A stretch of 64,000 bases of DNA from Carnegiea gigantea (taxonomy: Eukaryota > Streptophyta > Magnoliopsida > Caryophyllales > Cactaceae). The position numbers and the translations under genes were made by a program. The notes beneath the pieces are model-generated. The model was given only the letters and a program-made list of their open reading frames with translations. It did not search any database and had not been told where the DNA came from. This document shows positions 30,338 to 41,244 of the stretch, piece by piece. Location: contig JAKOGI010000422.1 in the NCBI GenBank assembly GCA_029747015.1, positions 472,001 to 536,000 on the forward strand, in the 5' to 3' direction. Each line of letters opens with the position of its first letter. The stretch's first letter is position 1.

Positions 30338-32916
30338 TGTAATAGCCCAACACTAAAATTATTTAATTATGTTTATTTACTTAATTAAATAATGCTCATA
30401 ATTTTTTCTTCTCTCATATTCATTTATTTCATTTATTCACCCCAGTGGAAAAATTTTATTTGGGCCCTCACTTGGCAATTCGAATTTTAATTGTTTATTT
30501 AATTGATTAACGAAAACTTTGGAAGAATTGATAGTAGGCCCTAACAAGTTTAATCTAAGCAATTTATTTTGTTTTCCGTAACATTACAAAGCTTTAATTT
30601 TTAGTTTCGTAAAAACGTTATCGTTACGAAGCGTTTTATTTCCGAACCCAACTTATTTCGATCGTTTTGAAGCCCAACAAGTTTGCCTATTAATCTAACT
30701 AATTATCATGATTAACTTAACCATAGTTAGTTTAAAAAGGTGACTTTACTAGATAAAAACTCAGCCAAAAAAGAGTTAGATTAGTCAACAAAACACAACT
30801 CAATCCAAAGCTCACTTTCTCTCTCCTCTCTCTCTCTCTCGGCTCACGGCAGCAGCAGGCCAGCAGCTCTTGGGTTGTTTTTGGCCAGTTTTCCAGCTAG
30901 CCCTGGTGGTTTCCGACCCCCCCAACATCCTAGTACCTCAAGCTACCATCCTCCATCATCAAAACCACTAAACCTCATCTCTCTTTCTACTTATTTTCAA
31001 TCAAAGTGAGTAATCTTGAAACTTGATTTTGTTGGTTTTGCTTTTTATTTTAGTTTTGATTCTTGTTTTGATGTTTATGATCTTTGATCATGATGTTTTG
31101 ATAAGAAATAAGAGTTTTTTTTGATGTTGATCATGATGGAGTTGAGGTTGGATTATGCTGGGGCTAGGGTTGATGTTAATCATGCAAGGTTGATGTTAAA
31201 GTGTTGGATTTTGATTGTTTTATCTTTAATTTGGTCATCTTCTAATCTACTGATGTTTATGATGATGTTTTTGGTAATTTCAAATGAGTTGGAGTGAGTC
31301 CAAGTTGGTCATGAACTAGGATTTTGGCAAATAATATATGGCTTGGATTAATCTAGCTTTAAGCTTGGTTTATATGTTGATGTGTGTATTTGATTGAAAG
31401 GTGATCTCTATTGGATATAATTATGAAGTGACTTTGAGTGAGGTGATTTTATATATTGTTGGGATGGACCAAAGCTTATTTGCATGGTTTTAAGGAATGG
31501 TTTGAGTTGAGAATTTGTGTAAAAAAGAGAGGAAAAAGCCAAAACAGTGAGAGCTGAAAATTTCAGAAAAATAGGACAGAGTTCACGATTAAACTGGTAA
31601 TGATTGGGCTATTGGAAAATTATGATTTTTGATGGGTAGATAGTTCAGTGTGTTAGATGTCAAATGCCTTTCGAATCGCCTTAATCTGAGGTCTGTGAAA
31701 AAAGTTATGATCATTTTACCAAAACTGTGCGGAATGGACCAAAACTGACATGCATGTGTTCTAGCCTCATTTTGGGAATTCTATTGTGGGAATCAAGTTC
31801 GATGTTCTAAATGAAAGAATTTTGAGACTTCTTAAGCTTTCTATATTAGGGTTTTGAGTCTTAATCAGAGGTCAGATGATTAAATTGTGAATCATTCTTT
31901 CTAAGCCTCAGTTATGCTTTTACTTTTCTTCTACTAAATTATTAACTATCAAATAAATATTTTTGCTAACTGTATGTTCCTGCAACGATAATTTTGTATA
32001 GAATCAGGGCTTAATCTATCATTCCTTCCACTCTGTGCATAATATTATTCAGTAAGCTTACATTTAAAAATTTCAGATACGTTCATTGTCTGTATGACTG
32101 TATCTTTTGAAATCAGTACGTATTTATCAAAATTATAATGTTTTGGTAAGTACATCAATAAATTAGTTTAATCAGTAATTTATCACATAATTAGTGACCC
32201 TATCAGTTATCAATTACAGGGCATAGCCCTCAGTTACCCGTATAGCTTCAGGCCAGGTCCCGATCGGCTTGGCAGGTGTACACCTATCTTCAGATCGTAA
32301 CAGTTACTAGGGGTTTACTATCAGATAATAATTAACAATGCAGTTTCATATTTATCTCATTCTCTGTGTTTAATTAAAAATGAATTGCAACACGGATCCA
32401 ACCAGTTTTTCTCTCCATGAATGTTTAACAATATAGGAATGCATGTACTGAACTCCGGCTCACAGTTCAAAATGCTTTCATGTTTTATTTTAGGAAAGTG
32501 TTCAGTGAATCACCCTCAGCCAGGCGGGACGGCTGAAGATAATAAGTGAGCTAGGAAGTTTATATGCAATGGTGATGTATTATCATTGAGATGTTACAAC
32601 ACCGTATTGTGATATATTTTGGTGTTGAGACTGTATATTTTATCAGAATTCTATATTTTTGTGTAATCCTTGAGATATTTGAATGGCTTTGATATTAGCA
32701 CAATTTCTATATTTATTTAAATAATCTGATGGGTTGTGGTGGTGTGAATGCATTTGATGGTAAATATTGATTATTATGGATAAGTTCATCATGCACAAGC
32801 AAAGCCTTGTCCTTGTTGGACGACGGTAATGCCTAATCATTTGGGTTATCATTTCTAATTGGGCAAATTAATGAAAGAAATGCAAACAGTGATTTATGTA
32901 TATTTTGGGCGTTACA
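30338..32916 (+). mobile_element. Solo LTR, 2.6 kb, inside the pararetrovirus
   Basis: Starts TGTAATAGCCC and ends GGGCGTTACA, with a perfect AAAAG target duplication (30333-30337, 32917-32921). No internal domains are present. It belongs to the same family as 8220-11349: the block 32230-32560 matches the reverse complement of 8390-8720. A CT-rich leader-like part lies at 30800-30850. It splits the viral RNase H, so it is younger than the viral integration. Confidence 0.88.
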
Positions 32917-33140
32917 AAAAGGATTAAGAACTTTTCAATTCCCCTTATGATTGTAAAGATTTCTTTTTCCATTGTGGGATAGTTGCACTCTGCCTTATTA
33001 AAACTTCCACTGCAATATTTGTAGAATTTTTCTTCTTCCTTGATTTTGAGTACCGCACTCCAGTGGTTACTGGCTTCTGTCTCAAGAATTAAATCACCTC
33101 CTTCATTAGGCAAATTAAGAATAGGAAGATTTTTATACAT
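32917..33140 (-). pseudogene. Pararetroviral RNase H, proximal part
   Basis: Open frame with LETEASNHWSAVL (first acidic residue replaced: normally D-A-S), KYCSGSFNKAE and YPTMEKEIFTI, which contains the helix Glu. This order is typical of caulimovirid RNase H. It is cut by the solo LTR. Confidence 0.75.
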
Positions 33141-33179
33141 CTTTTTGAGATTTTGAACAATCTTTAAATCACTAGAAGT

Positions 33180-33962
33180 CCATATTCAACTTACTTCTTT
33201 CTTGAGTTTCTATTGCAATGGCTTTCTTAATTTTACTAGATCTTTAATGAAGTTTAAAGCATAGGTAAGACATGCAAGAAACCTTTCTAATTGCTTCCTT
33301 TCTTCAATCTTTTTCGGAAAATTTTCTATTTTTTCCGCTATATGCTTTTGTCGAATGATTTGTCCAACTTTTATTTCTAGGCTTAAGAACTCAATTTCTT
33401 GTTTAACATAAATGCACTTGTTCTTATCAAGTATAATACCATGATCAATGCATCTTTGGGTAACAACTAAGGCATCATCTTTGTGTTATTCTATAGTTTT
33501 GGAAAAACTAGGATATGATGATAAAGATTTTTAAAGATGTTATCCATTCTTCTTTGAAATATTTGAGATGTATTTTTAAGACCAAAAGGTATTACTATCC
33601 ATTCATAATGTCCTTATGGGGTATTAAATACAGTTAAAAAGGAATGCTTTTCTCATCCATTTTTATATGCTAATATCCGCATTTGCAATCTATTTTCGAG
33701 AACCAAGAGACTTCTTGAATTCTATTGAAAAGGATTATTTTGTTAAGAATATAATAGGCATCAAAGACAGTGTTATCATTAAGTTTTTTGTAATTAATCA
33801 CCATTCTTGCTTTTCCTCTCTTTTCTTCTGCATGAGTTCTTACCATGAAAGTAGGACTGGTGTGAGGACTCTCCTATTCCTGATTAGTTCTTTTTCTAGA
33901 AGTTCTTTGATTTGTTCATCAAATTCTTCAATGTCTCGGTGTGTATACACCATTTGTTTGAC
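33180..33962 (-). pseudogene. Pararetroviral reverse transcriptase
   Basis: Fragments along the minus strand follow the caulimovirid RT. There is a T-R-x-x-RRVLTP-type entry near 33850, a palm segment near 33600, a retained DD pair near 33475 (the preceding Tyr position is altered), then the C-D-x-G-I-I-L-x-K-N-K-C block and an F-L-x-L-E-I-K block to the connection domain. Several stops are present. Confidence 0.75.
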
Positions 33963-34190
33963 TTAAATAATAGTATTAGGATTTAACAAAGTAACCTTTG
34001 TAAATGTCTTGTCTTTATTCCAAAATTTTAGTAGATTATCATAGTAGAGTTCTTTGCATAATTGCTTCTGTTGTTCAATAATAAGCTCTTTAATAGATAA
34101 CTTAGGTGGTGAGAATGTCAGAGGCATTACCTTCTCACCACGCTGGCTGCATGTAAATTCAATTTTTTGATGAGTGTAAGCATTGCCCAA
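33963..34190 (-). pseudogene. Pararetroviral protease-RT linker
   Basis: Open frame with KELIIEQQKQLCKELYYDN, then the LKFWNKDK and LLNPNTII motifs. The F-W-D-K-x and N-P-D-x-I-I signature between protease and RT is very characteristic of Caulimoviridae and is not found in Ty3/gypsy elements. Confidence 0.75.
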
Positions 34191-34239
34191 TTTTTCAATA
34201 GGAACTAAGTGACCATTGATTATAAATATTATTTGATTT

Positions 34240-34750
34240 ATAGTCTGTGTGCATGGAGATTATAATCTATGAAAATTATTTCCAATAATCATGTCATGAG
34301 AGGGTTGATCAACAGCCTATAGAACTGCTATAATACATTGAACTCCTCCTAATTCTATGAAAAACCTTTCTATAGTTTCATTGTGACTAATAATGTTATT
34401 GTCAGCTATCCTCATTTGTAAAGGATTTTTGGCTATCTTCCACATAAATTCTGAAAATAATAATCTTTTTTCAATGTATACATAACAACCACTATCTACT
34501 TAGGCACATGATTTTATATTTATTATATCCCTCTAAGCATACTTTTATTGGGATATATATGATATTAAGATTTGCATTGGTGACTTCATAGCATATCTCC
34601 ATAGTCATATTTTTGACTAATTTATCCTCATAAATTGGCTTACTAATAGTTCTTGTTTTATACCCAATAACCTTTCTGTCTAGACTAATACTTCGATCTA
34701 CACTGTGTTTTGTGGGTTCCAAACTCTTTCTACCCATTTCATTGGTCATA
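34240..34750 (-). pseudogene. Pararetroviral aspartic protease
   Basis: A VDSGC active-site motif lies near 34480-34500, preceded by an acidic, Lys-rich stretch. It is followed by an I-x-x-N-x-I-S-H flap-like part and a HDMIIGNNF motif (the I-I-G-x-x-F end of retropepsins) near 34280. A stop precedes the active site. Confidence 0.7.
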
Positions 34751-35070
34751 CTAATTATATTACCTTCTCTAAGTTTTTCTTTAGCCGATTAAGATCCCTC
34801 TCTACATTCTGATTTTGTACTCATGCTTCTTAATAACTGGGGTTTAATAGTAATTTTACCGCTCTCATCAATTTTTATCACATTCTTTTTATTGATTTTT
34901 GGAGGGTTGGAGCCGTTAGATATCTATGAACGGTCAATTTTTATCCCATGTGGATTAGATTTAATCTTCTGGATCTTCTGCATAGGGGTAGGACTTTCAA
35001 ACATTTCTGCTTCTATCGCGGTGACCTTAGTCTTTGGATCTATAGTATTATCTAATTTGTAGATAATTTT

Positions 35071-35463
35071 CTAAAATATCCTTAATGGATATCCTCCTCT
35101 TTTCATGTCCATCCCAACTGTTTTTATTTTAAGGGATAGAAAATTTTTCGCAAATTCATCTTTTAAGCTCACATAATATTCAGGTTGACAATTGAATCCT
35201 ACCGATCCATTACATATATTAGTTTTAATCCCCATGATAATTTGATTAATAAATTTGGTGTGCATAAAATCACACAGCAGAACATAAAGATCAATATCTT
35301 TGCTATAATATTATAATAGAGTGATTTGAATTCGGACGCTTCCAACATGGATATATCTATACTTTCTATCTTTGTTATGCTTAAGGATGTTTTCCCAGTT
35401 AATGATATTAACTTCTCCTTCCATTATTTTACATACATACTTACTCTTTAATTGAAAGTTATA
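35071..35463 (-). pseudogene. Pararetroviral movement protein remnant
   Basis: Starts near 35420 with a YIHVGSVRIQI segment, the first conserved strand of the 30K movement protein. A stop and shift follow, then a LLCDFMHT element (D-x-R position), NGSVGFNCQPEYYVSLKDEF and a short C-terminal strand. This is the spacing of caulimovirid movement proteins. It lies after the coat protein and before the protease, as in cavemovirus/solendovirus-like genomes. Confidence 0.65.
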
Positions 35464-35466
35464 TTT

Positions 35467-35724
35467 TTAATAGATCATGTCTTTCTGAATTATGAAAAGG
35501 ATCCAATCACCTTTGACTTCCTCGTGATTATTATCTACAACAAACTCTTCTCCTTGAAGATCACAAAGACTAATCGAGCTAATTTTCATTATATGGCTTG
35601 TTTCTTTATAATCATTTTCTTCATATTCATTGTCCAGTATAATTTTAACAATTCCTTTGTTGTTGTTTAGGGTTAGGTCTAATATCTCATCTTCACTAAG
35701 CTTAACATAATCTGGGCTACCCAA
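35467..35724 (-). pseudogene. Pararetroviral linker between zinc finger and movement protein
   Basis: Acidic open frame of 85 codons (LSEDEILDLTLNNN, EYEENDYKE) without a named domain. Position suggests the end of the coat-protein polyprotein or the movement-protein leader. Confidence 0.5.
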
Positions 35725-35762
35725 GGTTTCAATAAGCTTGTAATTCTTTCTATTTTTGCATT

Positions 35763-35830
35763 CATTAGCCTAATGTCATATTTCTCCACATTTTTAGCAT
35801 TTACAGTTGTTTTTCTCTGCAGAACAATAA
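35763..35830 (-). pseudogene. Pararetroviral CCHC zinc finger
   Basis: On the minus strand CKC-x-KCGEI-x-H-x-A-x-EC gives a C-x2-C-x4-H-x4-C knuckle, with stop codons at two non-ligand positions. It stands at the C-terminal end of the coat protein, next to a Lys/Arg-rich segment (35850-35990). Confidence 0.75.
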
Positions 35831-35989
35831 GCTACTTTCCTAAAAAATCTTCGTTTTTTAGGACTTGATTTGTTATAATATTTTCTTCTATGTTTCTCTC
35901 CCCATTGCTTATTAAAGCTCTTTTCTTTATAAAAATTTCTTTTTCTTCTCCTTTCAGGTTCCTTTCCCCTTTGGTGTGACGAATCATAG

Positions 35990-36830
35990 CAAGTTAGGAA
36001 TTGCTTCTTAATTTTCTTTTGCTTTTGGAGATCCAGCCACTAATCATTAACCCATTCTGTTAAATACGATATTCTTGAACCAAGGGTATCAATGACATCT
36101 GCTCCTTCAAGCCGTGCAATGTATTTTTCATTAATTATGAAATTTATTGGATGTGGCAGTCTATCATAGAACATACAAAGATTGGTTTCATATGCCTAAT
36201 TTTGTAATAATATTGACTAAATTCAGCAATATAATTTTTCAAATATCTCATATCTCATAATTCTATGTTATTAATCTTTCTTTGCCACTCTCTTACTTTT
36301 TCTTCAGAATGAAGTTTAGCTCTAATAAACTCAGTTTCGATTTCCTTACATAGATTTTTGAACATTGGAGCTGATGTTTCCATGATTCTTAACGTGTTTT
36401 TACCATCTTCCTTTGATGAATCATACTAGTCAGCTACAGTGGCAGAGAAGCTATGTTCGATGTAGTTCATGAAATTGGCAGTAGTTCGTGTAGTATTTAG
36501 GTTTAAGATACTATTCATACCTCATTTCTAATGCTCAAATATTTTTTCTGTATTATTAGCTCCATCGATATTTAAGATATATCTGGTTTGGCTAATTGGT
36601 GTAAGGCCAATTTCTTCACAAGTGGTAGTCTTTCTTGGGATAAACTCAAAGGAAAAATTAGTCGTATGTCCTGGTGGAACGTACCTAGGCATTATAAAAT
36701 GAGTATTTCTTCTAGAATGTTTACCAAATTCTTTAGGTTTAGAAACAACGTTGTTAACCAGATTGGTCTCTGTTTTACCTAAGTCGAGTTCTTTTTGATT
36801 TCATTAATCTCGTCCTCAACAGCCATTTCA
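35990..36830 (-). pseudogene. Pararetroviral coat protein remnant
   Basis: Readable in one main frame with a few stops. It includes a LNIDGANNTEKIFEH block, a MNYIEHSFSATVADW-type helix, SSKEDGKN, then KEIETEFIRAKLHSEEK, a KNYIAEFSQYYYKI stretch and the Lys/Arg-rich tail. This succession (core helix, GKNALR-like, ETEFIGA-like, YYxKI) is diagnostic of Caulimoviridae coat proteins. Confidence 0.8.
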
Positions 36831-36840
36831 CCATATTTTT

Positions 36841-37131
36841 TTAATCAACTTTTCTTCTAATTTCCTCTAAAGATACAACATTAAGATCTTCTAGTTTGAT
36901 TAGGTTCATCCACTGATATATTTGTTCTTCTAATTGGACATTATTGGTCTCTTTATTATCATCAGATAACTCGTAATGTTTATCACTAATTGCGCCCGTG
37001 ATCTTGTTTACTTCTTCTGGATTTTTTTCTTTCTTGAACATATTCTGTAGTTCTTCAAGAGTGTACTGCTTATACTCCATCTTCTTCGACTTCTTTTTCT
37101 GCTTTTTCTGATTTTTCAACCGACTTTTCAC
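36841..37131 (-). pseudogene. Pararetroviral N-terminal Lys/Glu-rich ORF
   Basis: 96-codon open frame: a basic start (KKQKKKSKK) then a charged, helix-prone region (YTLEELQNMFKKEKNPEE, LSDDNKETNN). It is probably the N-terminal acidic part of the coat-protein polyprotein, or a separate small viral ORF. It ends at TAA before the coat core. Confidence 0.6.
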
Positions 37132-37514
37132 CTGATTTTTCTCCTATCTCTTTTTGGATTTTTATATCATGCAAAGGAAATGGATTCTTATTTTTTGGTT
37201 TTGAAAAGAATATTTATGCTAAAATAGAGTACTAATACTAGAAGTAGATTTTCTGCTATGCTTAACTTCTGTTAACTAGAGAAAAATGAATTATAGATAA
37301 TTGCTTTTAAGCTCCTTAACTTTAGTCTTAATTTTAGCTAATTCGGCTTGTAATTCTAAAACTATATCAGTGATATAGTTTAATTGAGGTGCTATTGAAG
37401 GAATTCCTTCTCGTGAATGAACAATGTGGGAATAATTTGGACCAGGGCAAGCAGGTGATGATTCTAGCATTAATAACAGTTAATTAGCTTAATTATCTTA
37501 ATTATTTTTAGTCA

Positions 37515-37530
37515 CATGGCTCTGATACCA
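37515..37530 (-). other. Pararetroviral primer-binding site (Met tRNA)
   Basis: TGGTATCAGAGCCATG on the minus strand is an exact complement of the initiator methionine tRNA 3' end. It defines position 1 of caulimovirid genomes. It lies upstream of the coat-protein ORFs in the expected orientation. Confidence 0.85.
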
Positions 37531-37826
37531 GTTGAAAAAGGGTCTCTAAATATTACTTATATGAGAAATTGCACAGGCGCAAAATAAAATTTTTCGAAAA
37601 TAAGGTTTTAAGGATTTGGGCAAAATGTGCAAATATGAAAAGTTTTAGGCATGCTTTGTAAATTAGAATAGTGGTTGGGTCTTGAGAATAGCTCAAATAA
37701 GATTTTGAGGGTCTTTATGTGAGTTACCTTAAAAGACAAGTTACCTTAGAATTAATTTTAAAAATCAAGTCTCCTTAAAATGGTTTATAGTAAAGTGATG
37801 GTACCTATGTGTAGTTTCTTCGTATT
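37531..37826 (-). other. Pararetroviral leader end before the primer site
   Basis: Non-coding AT-rich DNA between the primer site and the MULE junction. It shows no clear match to 28178-28880, so the two insert ends are not simply redundant. Confidence 0.5.
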
Positions 37827-38297
37827 ACAGCTGTTGAGTGTTACAGTGTTATGTTAGAGAAATACAACATGGAGTTGACTCATAGCCGTAAACTAGTGGT
37901 GTAGTTGAGTGAAAACACTTGCACTTGCAAGCAATGGCAAATGCAAAGGCTTCATTCCTATCATGCTATAGCCGTGGTTTGTCAGGCTAACTTATGAATA
38001 TATGACTATGTCCTTACGACCCAACATCGCATCTTTAACCATCTTATCCACCCCATGGAAGTACACAACATGGGGAAAGTTGATGATAGTACAAGACTTG
38101 TTGTTGTGGAGAAGAGCTTAATAAGGAGTATAACCGATGCATATTACTCCCATAAAATGGGCAACAACTCGGTAAGCCTTAGTCAAAGCACAGGCAATCT
38201 CAACCCCATGGTACAAAACCTTACAGGTGCTCGAAATGTAGCGAAGTTGGCTATACGAGGAGGACCTGTCGTAATCTCCGAGCTAATTTTGATGTAA
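37827..38297 (+). pseudogene. Mutator-like transposase, C-terminal part
   Basis: Resumes after the second ACAGCT with the residues following the IAA region. ENTCTCKQWQMQRLHSYHA is the SWIM zinc finger (C-x-C...W-Q-x-x-G-x-P-C-x-H-A), here with Cys to Tyr and Gly to Arg changes. Then come IYDYVL and HPMEVHNMGKVDD, the usual C-terminal tail. Stops are present at two places. It ends at TAA near 38297. Confidence 0.8.
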
Positions 38298-38299
38298 GC

Positions 38300-39670
38300 T
38301 ACAAAGATAATGTCGCAGGCTGAAGATTTGATGGATGATTTATATGTTGCATGCATAAGCAGGACCTGATGCTTTGGTCTAAAATTTATTCAGTACACAT
38401 ACTTGTTACCCTAGGACAAAAGGGGTGTACTAATTGTACGTGATTATGGTCTATGTTGTATGAGTTGGTGACAATCCCAGAGCTGTCAAATTACAACCAA
38501 CATGTTAGGTTGATGTTTAACTCACAATTTACAGGGTCATTAGTTTTACATTGGTTGTTGACCCAACCCTGGTGCCAGGGTCTCCGAGTAACCAGTGAAT
38601 GAAAATTGGTATATGGACTATTTATCCTGGAGTATATGGATAGTGGGTGCAAGTGTGCACCGAAGTGGTTATCACTATTGACTTATGATGTACAGCCAGG
38701 TAAACTGTGTGACTGAATGTTTGAAGGTTAGTAAATGAGCCACGAATTAAGGGGAATAGTCATTTTATGTGGTATTTCATTGGCTCCAACCACCTTCTTT
38801 GCTAACCCCACCCTAGTGCTACCTTTACCATTGTAAACTAAGATTGAAAACTGATATACAGATTGTTTGCTGCAGAGTACATAGACATTGTGTGTGGCTG
38901 TGCATTATATTTGGATACCACTGATGGCTGATATGTACATGGAGGTAAACTGTGTGGCCAATGTTGCCAGTTACAGCATTTCATGTATTCGAGTGCCGTA
39001 GTCATCTATAAGCAATAATGTGTTAAACTTGAAATTCCCTATAACCATGGAGAACAGATTGTATTTGTCAAGAGTAGTGTCATGGGAGGGTGCCTGGTTA
39101 TGAAATTAAATATTATAACATTTTTTAATGAAGTTGAAACCCTTTCACCGATATATAATTTATGTATGTTTCTTAGTGGATGCAATGATTTCTTAATTGA
39201 ATTGTTGCTTGGACCACCCGATCATCAATTGTTACTATAAATTATAAGATGTTTCATTTCATGGTCTCTTCTAAATACATTGTTACCTATATGAGAATGA
39301 AATGTGCAAAAGTTGATGTTTACCAAAATTAATGTCATAGTTTACATGTGATGAATCTAATAAACAACATAGGAAACCTAATATTCTGACTATGGGAGAG
39401 ACGGAGTAATGTACAATGACTGCCAGTAATGGGCAACGGTATACCTATTTATCAACCTTTAGTTGATCAAATACATCGTGAAGTTGACACGAGTAAACAA
39501 ACGCAAACTTGCAAGTAAACATATCAATATGGATTATTGGTAGGGGCTTTAGAATGTGGAAAAAAAAAGTGTTGACACAATTAAGGATTATTTATGGGAC
39601 GCACACAAATCATTAAGGTAATGTTCATTGAATTAACACAATGCATAAGATCATTAAATAATAACAAAGT
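38300..39670. other. Sequence after the MULE transposase
   Basis: About 1.4 kb with no recognised gene. The segments 38520-38720 and 38800-38960 resemble each other (ACCC...CTGGAGTA...GATAGTG...GTGCA...CAGG/GGAGGTAAACTGTGTG), suggesting an old local duplication. It may be MULE 3' region or introns of a captured gene. Confidence 0.35.
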
Positions 39671-40059
39671 ACTAAATAAGATAGACAAAACATGCACGTC
39701 GTAGCTGAATAGCCACCAAAGGTGGTTTTGGTCTGTTATCAGCGTACTCCCTATAAACATATAAGAAAAAATTGGCCACTTGGTTTACTGACTCGATTTT
39801 AGATACAATAACGATGCAAGTACATATGCGATTCAAAGTATAATAGATCATTGTTACCTTCACTATAAAAGGGATTGCATGGGTTAAAACCTATGCAACA
39901 CCAATAACATTTTTGATGAGTCCTATACGAGAAAAACTCCACCAATGAAGCCAGTGAGTTATGAAAAACCATGATTCGTTCTTCTCTTACATAATAGCTC
40001 CCTTGCATTTTCATCTCCTCCCTCATGTTAGTAACCACCATAAGAGGTTCCACGGTTAC

Positions 40060-41244
40060 TGATAGGTCCGCAAGCATACGGTGGCGTTGTAGCAAATCAA
40101 GGTCGACTCCAATAGAGGCTTGGTCAAGCTATTGGGTTAAATTCCATCAAGATAGGCCAAGCAAATCACAAAATTTGTGAAAGAAATTGATCTATGCTAC
40201 TTATCTAATCTAATAGATAATCAATCAAGGAATTTAATCAAATCAAACAATTTTCCAATGCAAGAATGAATCATGTGCCGTTTCTTTAAACGGGTAATTC
40301 TAAAACTGATAATCGATTTATCAAACCCCTCTTTCAAGGTGGAATGGAAATTTTAAATCTAATCAACTACCATTTCTCAAGGGTTTTTGATTAATATAAG
40401 ATCATTAAGAACGCGATTATCAAATTTAGGGGTTTCTTAAACGGTGGGTAAGAAATTGATTAAGTTTCCTACTAGCAATTTAACGTCTAAGATTCAATAG
40501 AATAAATCCAACAAATCCAAAGCATTTTTAGATCAAAACAAGAATTGATTCATTCATAAGAATTTAACTCAATTCTGAGGTTAACAATCCAAAACTTAAC
40601 ATAAAAATCAACAATAATCTGAAAGTATAAAAGTCTAAAGAGAAAAGAGAAGAGAAGGAAGAAGAACTGCTTAGCCGATGCGCGCTTGACCTATCATTCC
40701 AAACCCGATCTGGAATCCCTACAATCTTCACCTTCAACTTACTCTCAACTCTCTTTACTCTAAATCCAAATCTAGATAGTGGATTTTAGAGAGTGGAATG
40801 GGATGGGGCGCGTTCAAATGAGGTTGAGTAGCACCTTTCTTATAGTAAAATTCCTAGAAGCCAAACAGCACGCACAATAATGGAATTAAAACTGTCAGGA
40901 AGTCGAAAAACTACGAGAAAAAAAAAGTCTCGCGGGAAATAAATACACCACGGACCGTGGCCAGCAGCACGGACAGACCGCGGTGTCCACTGGCTTGGTG
41001 TTCTCTTATGCTTCTCTTTCTTTCACGGGTATGGCAACTCAGTGGCATCCATGAGGAGTCAAAAGGGTGACTTTTAAGAGTCAATTCTTGATAAAAAAGA
41101 TCTCAAAACGTACAAAAGTCATCAAAGCACTATACGTAAGCATAAAATGGGATTTTTGGAGTAAAAACTAAGCATAAAACTTATGAATCTCCTAAAAATG
41201 CATCAAAATGACCCTGAAATGATATGCACTTTAAGCACTTATCA
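40060..41244 (-). repeat. LTR A of the tandem array
   Basis: 1185 bp. It matches LTRs B and C along its length but lacks about 85-90 bp near 40450 that they have (the TTCTCAAGATCTCACTCAC part). A TATA-like box lies on the minus strand near 40838. Confidence 0.85.

Larger units (their letters stand above)
28178..37826 (-). mobile_element. Endogenous pararetrovirus (Caulimoviridae) copy 1
   Basis: Lies between the two halves of the MULE transposase, with ACAGCT at both junctions (28172-28177, 37827-37832). On the minus strand: Met-tRNA primer site, a Lys/Glu-rich small ORF, coat protein, CCHC zinc finger, movement protein, protease, RT, RNase H, an unassigned 3' region, a promoter TATA and a leader. 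Coat before movement protein is the arrangement of cavemovirus- and solendovirus-like genomes. Without the 2.6 kb solo LTR it is about 7.1 kb, near full genome length. Many stops and frameshifts make it an inactive fossil. No integrase is present, as expected for the family, so integration was by host repair. Confidence 0.85.

Noticed and set aside
30338..32916. Possible two-LTR element around the pararetrovirus
   Set aside because: The 2.6 kb segment has its own ends and AAAAG duplication and no partner LTR, so it is a solo LTR, not a border of the viral copy.
36841..37131. Lys/Glu-rich ORF considered as a host nuclear protein
   Set aside because: It lies between the viral primer site and coat protein in the viral reading direction and matches the charged viral N-terminal type.
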